From an uncultured Oscillospiraceae bacterium (GTDB lineage: Bacteria; Bacillota; Clostridia; Oscillospirales; Oscillospiraceae): a stretch of DNA of 14,680 bases. The notes beneath the pieces are model-generated. The model was not told where the DNA came from, did not search any database, and saw only the letters and a program-made list of their open reading frames with translations. The stretch is from the NCBI GenBank assembly GCA_910588135.1, contig CAJUOT010000061.1, forward strand, positions 1 to 14,680, read 5' to 3'. Made by a program: the position numbers and the translations under genes. This document shows, piece by piece, positions 13,015 through 14,680 of the stretch; within the stretch, counting starts at the first letter, position 1, and each line of letters starts with the position of its first letter.

Positions 13015-14022
13015 ATGAAACGATTTAGCTTGATCCTGGCGGCGCTGCTGCTTCTGCTGGCCGGCTGCGGCGGAAAGGCGGGTATTGAGGGAACCGTTCC
13101 CCCGTCCCCGGCGGTTTCCGGGCCGGGGACGGGCCATGAGGGCGCCGCTGCGCCGGCTTCCGAGGAGCCGGGGCTGGTGACGTTCACCGATGACCTGGGC
13201 CGGGAGGTGACCGTGGCCCGGCCTGAACGGGTGGCTGCCCTGATCGGCAGCTTTGCCGACGTCTGGTGTCTGGCGGGGGGGCGGGATACCCTGGTGGCCA
13301 CGGCAAACGACGCCTGGACCTCCTTCGACCTGGACCTGGACAGCGATGTGGCCGACCTGGGGGCGGTCAAAGAGCCAAACCTGGAGGTGCTGCTGGCAGC
13401 GCAGCCCGACCTGGTCATCGGCAGCGTATCCACCGCCGCCGACGTGGAACTGGAGCCCACCCTGGCCCAGGCGGGCATCCCGGCGGCCTATTTCGACGTG
13501 GACGGCTTTGACGACTACCTGCGGATGCTGAAAATCTGCACCCAGCTCACCGGCCATGAGGAGAACTATGCCCGGAACGGGGAGGCTGTGGCCGCTCGGG
13601 TGGAGGGGGCCGTCGCCCGGCAGGACGGCAGCGCCTCCCGGGTGCTGTGTATGCGCGCCACCGGCTCCTCCTGCAAGGTGAAGGGCAGCGAGGGCACTGT
13701 GCTGGGCGAGATGCTGGCCGCCCTGGGGTGCGTCAATATCGCCGACAGCGACGCCTCCCTTCTGGAGGAGCTGAGCCTGGAGGCCATCCTGGCCGCCGAT
13801 CCGGATTATATTTTCGTGGCCCTCCAGGGCGCGGACCCCACCAAGGCCATGGCCACGCTGGAGGCGGGGCTGCTGTCCAACCCCGCCTGGGAAACCCTGA
13901 CGGCGGTGAAGGAGGGCCGGTTTTACACCATGGAGCACGCCCTTTACAACCTGAAGCCCAACTCGCGCTGGGGAGAAGCTTATGAAAAACTGGCGGACAT
14001 CCTATATCCGGGGGATGAATAG
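13015..14022 (+). CDS. ABC transporter substrate-binding lipoprotein (FecB/BtuF type)
   Basis: 335 aa. The N-terminus is a lipoprotein signal (KR, then a Leu-rich core) with lipobox LAGC, so Cys18 would be lipidated and the protein tethered outside the membrane. After a Pro/Gly/Ala linker comes the class III binding-protein pattern: VTFTDDLGREVTVARPERVAAL, LGAVKEPNLEVLLAAQPDLVI, the central helix and EELSLEAILAADPDYIFVA. This family binds ferric siderophores, heme or cobalamin; no residue here decides between them. GGGAGGGATAGG precedes ATG 13015. It overlaps the permease gene by eight bases, so they form an operon starting right after the asr terminator. A promoter of its own was not clearly seen in the 17 bases left after that terminator. 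Confidence 0.9.
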   Translation: MKRFSLILAALLLLLAGCGGKAGIEGTVPPSPAVSGPGTGHEGAAAPASEEPGLVTFTDDLGREVTVARPERVAALIGSFADVWCLAGGRDTLVATANDAWTSFDLDLDSDVADLGAVKEPNLEVLLAAQPDLVIGSVSTAADVELEPTLAQAGIPAAYFDVDGFDDYLRMLKICTQLTGHEENYARNGEAVAARVEGAVARQDGSASRVLCMRATGSSCKVKGSEGTVLGEMLAALGCVNIADSDASLLEELSLEAILAADPDYIFVALQGADPTKAMATLEAGLLSNPAWETLTAVKEGRFYTMEHALYNLKPNSRWGEAYEKLADILYPGDE

Positions 14023-14680
14023 GAAACTGGTGTGGGCGGCGCTGTGCGTGCTGTGCGCCGCGTCCGCTCTGCTCAGCCTGTGCCTGGGGGCCGTGCCCGT
14101 CAGCCTGGGGGACACGATGGCGGCCCTGCTGGGCCAGGGGCAGGGGGCCCAGGCCCATATCGTCCTCTACTCCCGGCTGCCCCGGACCTGCGGCTGCCTG
14201 CTGGCGGGGATGGCCCTGGCCGTGTCCGGGGCGGTGATCCAGGCCGTGCTGGGCAACCCCATGGCGGCGCCCAACATCATTGGCGTCAACGCGGGGGCGG
14301 GATTGATGGTGGCGCTGCTGGGGGCGGCGGCCCCTGCGGCGGTGGCCGTCAATCCCCTGGCCGCTTTTGCGGGGGCGCTGGTGGGGGTTATGCTGGTGCT
14401 GTTTATTGCGGAGCGCACCGGGGCGTCCAAGCTCACCCTCATCCTGGCGGGTATGGCGGTGTCCGCCATCTTCTCCGCCGGCATTGACGCGGTGGTCACC
14501 TTCGTGCCGGATGCCCTGCTGGGCTACTCCGATTTCCGAATCGGCAGTCTGGCGGGCCTCACCATGGCCAGACTTGCCCCCGCGGCCTGGGTGATCCTGC
14601 CGGCATTTGCGGCGGTGCTGTCCCTGGCCGGGGAGCTGGACGTGCTGATGCTGGGCCGGGACGTATCCCAGAGCCTGGGC
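14015..14680 (+). CDS. FecCD/BtuC-type ABC transporter permease (partial, runs off the right edge)
   Basis: 222 codons are visible and open to the window end. The FecCD pattern is clear: SLCLGAVPVSLGDTMAALLG, the SRLPRTCGCLLAGMALAVSGAVIQAVLGNPMAAPNIIGVNAGAG signature region and several hydrophobic helices ending at LDVLMLGRDVSQSLG. It is the membrane channel of a metal-chelate or cobalamin importer, partner of the binding lipoprotein at 13015. The start ATG 14015 lies inside the end of that gene (8-base overlap), with GGGGG just upstream, suggesting translational coupling. The ATPase gene is expected beyond the window. Confidence 0.92.
   Translation, partial: MNRKLVWAALCVLCAASALLSLCLGAVPVSLGDTMAALLGQGQGAQAHIVLYSRLPRTCGCLLAGMALAVSGAVIQAVLGNPMAAPNIIGVNAGAGLMVALLGAAAPAAVAVNPLAAFAGALVGVMLVLFIAERTGASKLTLILAGMAVSAIFSAGIDAVVTFVPDALLGYSDFRIGSLAGLTMARLAPAAWVILPAFAAVLSLAGELDVLMLGRDVSQSLG

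Overview
This window looks like the chromosome of a GC-rich anaerobic member of the Bacillota, most likely a gut Clostridia / Oscillospiraceae-type organism. That is an inference from GC-rich codon use with strong Shine-Dalgarno sites, an F-type ATP synthase operon, a clostridial-type anaerobic sulfite reductase (AsrABC), LysR regulators and a lipoprotein-type ABC binding protein. No rRNA, tRNA, CRISPR array, insertion sequence or phage gene was seen. Coding density is high, and no gene-free stretch exceeds about 210 bases.

Layout. (1) 1-3065, plus strand: the tail of the ATP synthase operon (atpG 3' end, atpD, atpC), followed closely by a membrane-anchored endonuclease/exonuclease/phosphatase-fold protein and a clear intrinsic terminator. 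(2) 3141-7826: a divergent four-gene block. On the minus strand, a thioredoxin-reductase-like flavoprotein with a degenerate thioredoxin domain at its C-terminus is followed by a DASS/SLC13-type 12-TM-class transporter. On the plus strand, an atypical thioredoxin (CHVC) is followed by an arylsulfotransferase-family (ASST) six-bladed propeller protein without a signal peptide. The two arms share a 208-bp AT-rich promoter region. (3) 7928-9858: two convergent LysR-family regulators, one trailing the ASST gene and one divergent from asrA. (4) 10010-12942: asrA-asrB-asrC, ending in an intrinsic terminator. (5) 13015 to the right edge: the start of a FecCD/BtuCD-type metal-chelate or cobalamin ABC importer (binding lipoprotein and permease).

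How the genes may work together. Regions 2-4 read as one sulfur-metabolism island. AsrABC reduces sulfite to sulfide. The transporter, the ASST-like protein and a private thioredoxin/thioredoxin-reductase pair lie immediately upstream, with two LysR regulators between. The most interesting hypothesis is that a sulfate ester (or related organosulfur anion) is imported, that the ASST-like enzyme picks up the sulfuryl group on a histidine, and that the dedicated dithiol protein accepts it and releases sulfite, as thioredoxin does with APS/PAPS reductase. AsrABC would then reduce the sulfite. This would be a reductive, ATP-independent way to use sulfate esters as sulfur source or electron sink. 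The gene identities are well supported; the pathway is inference.
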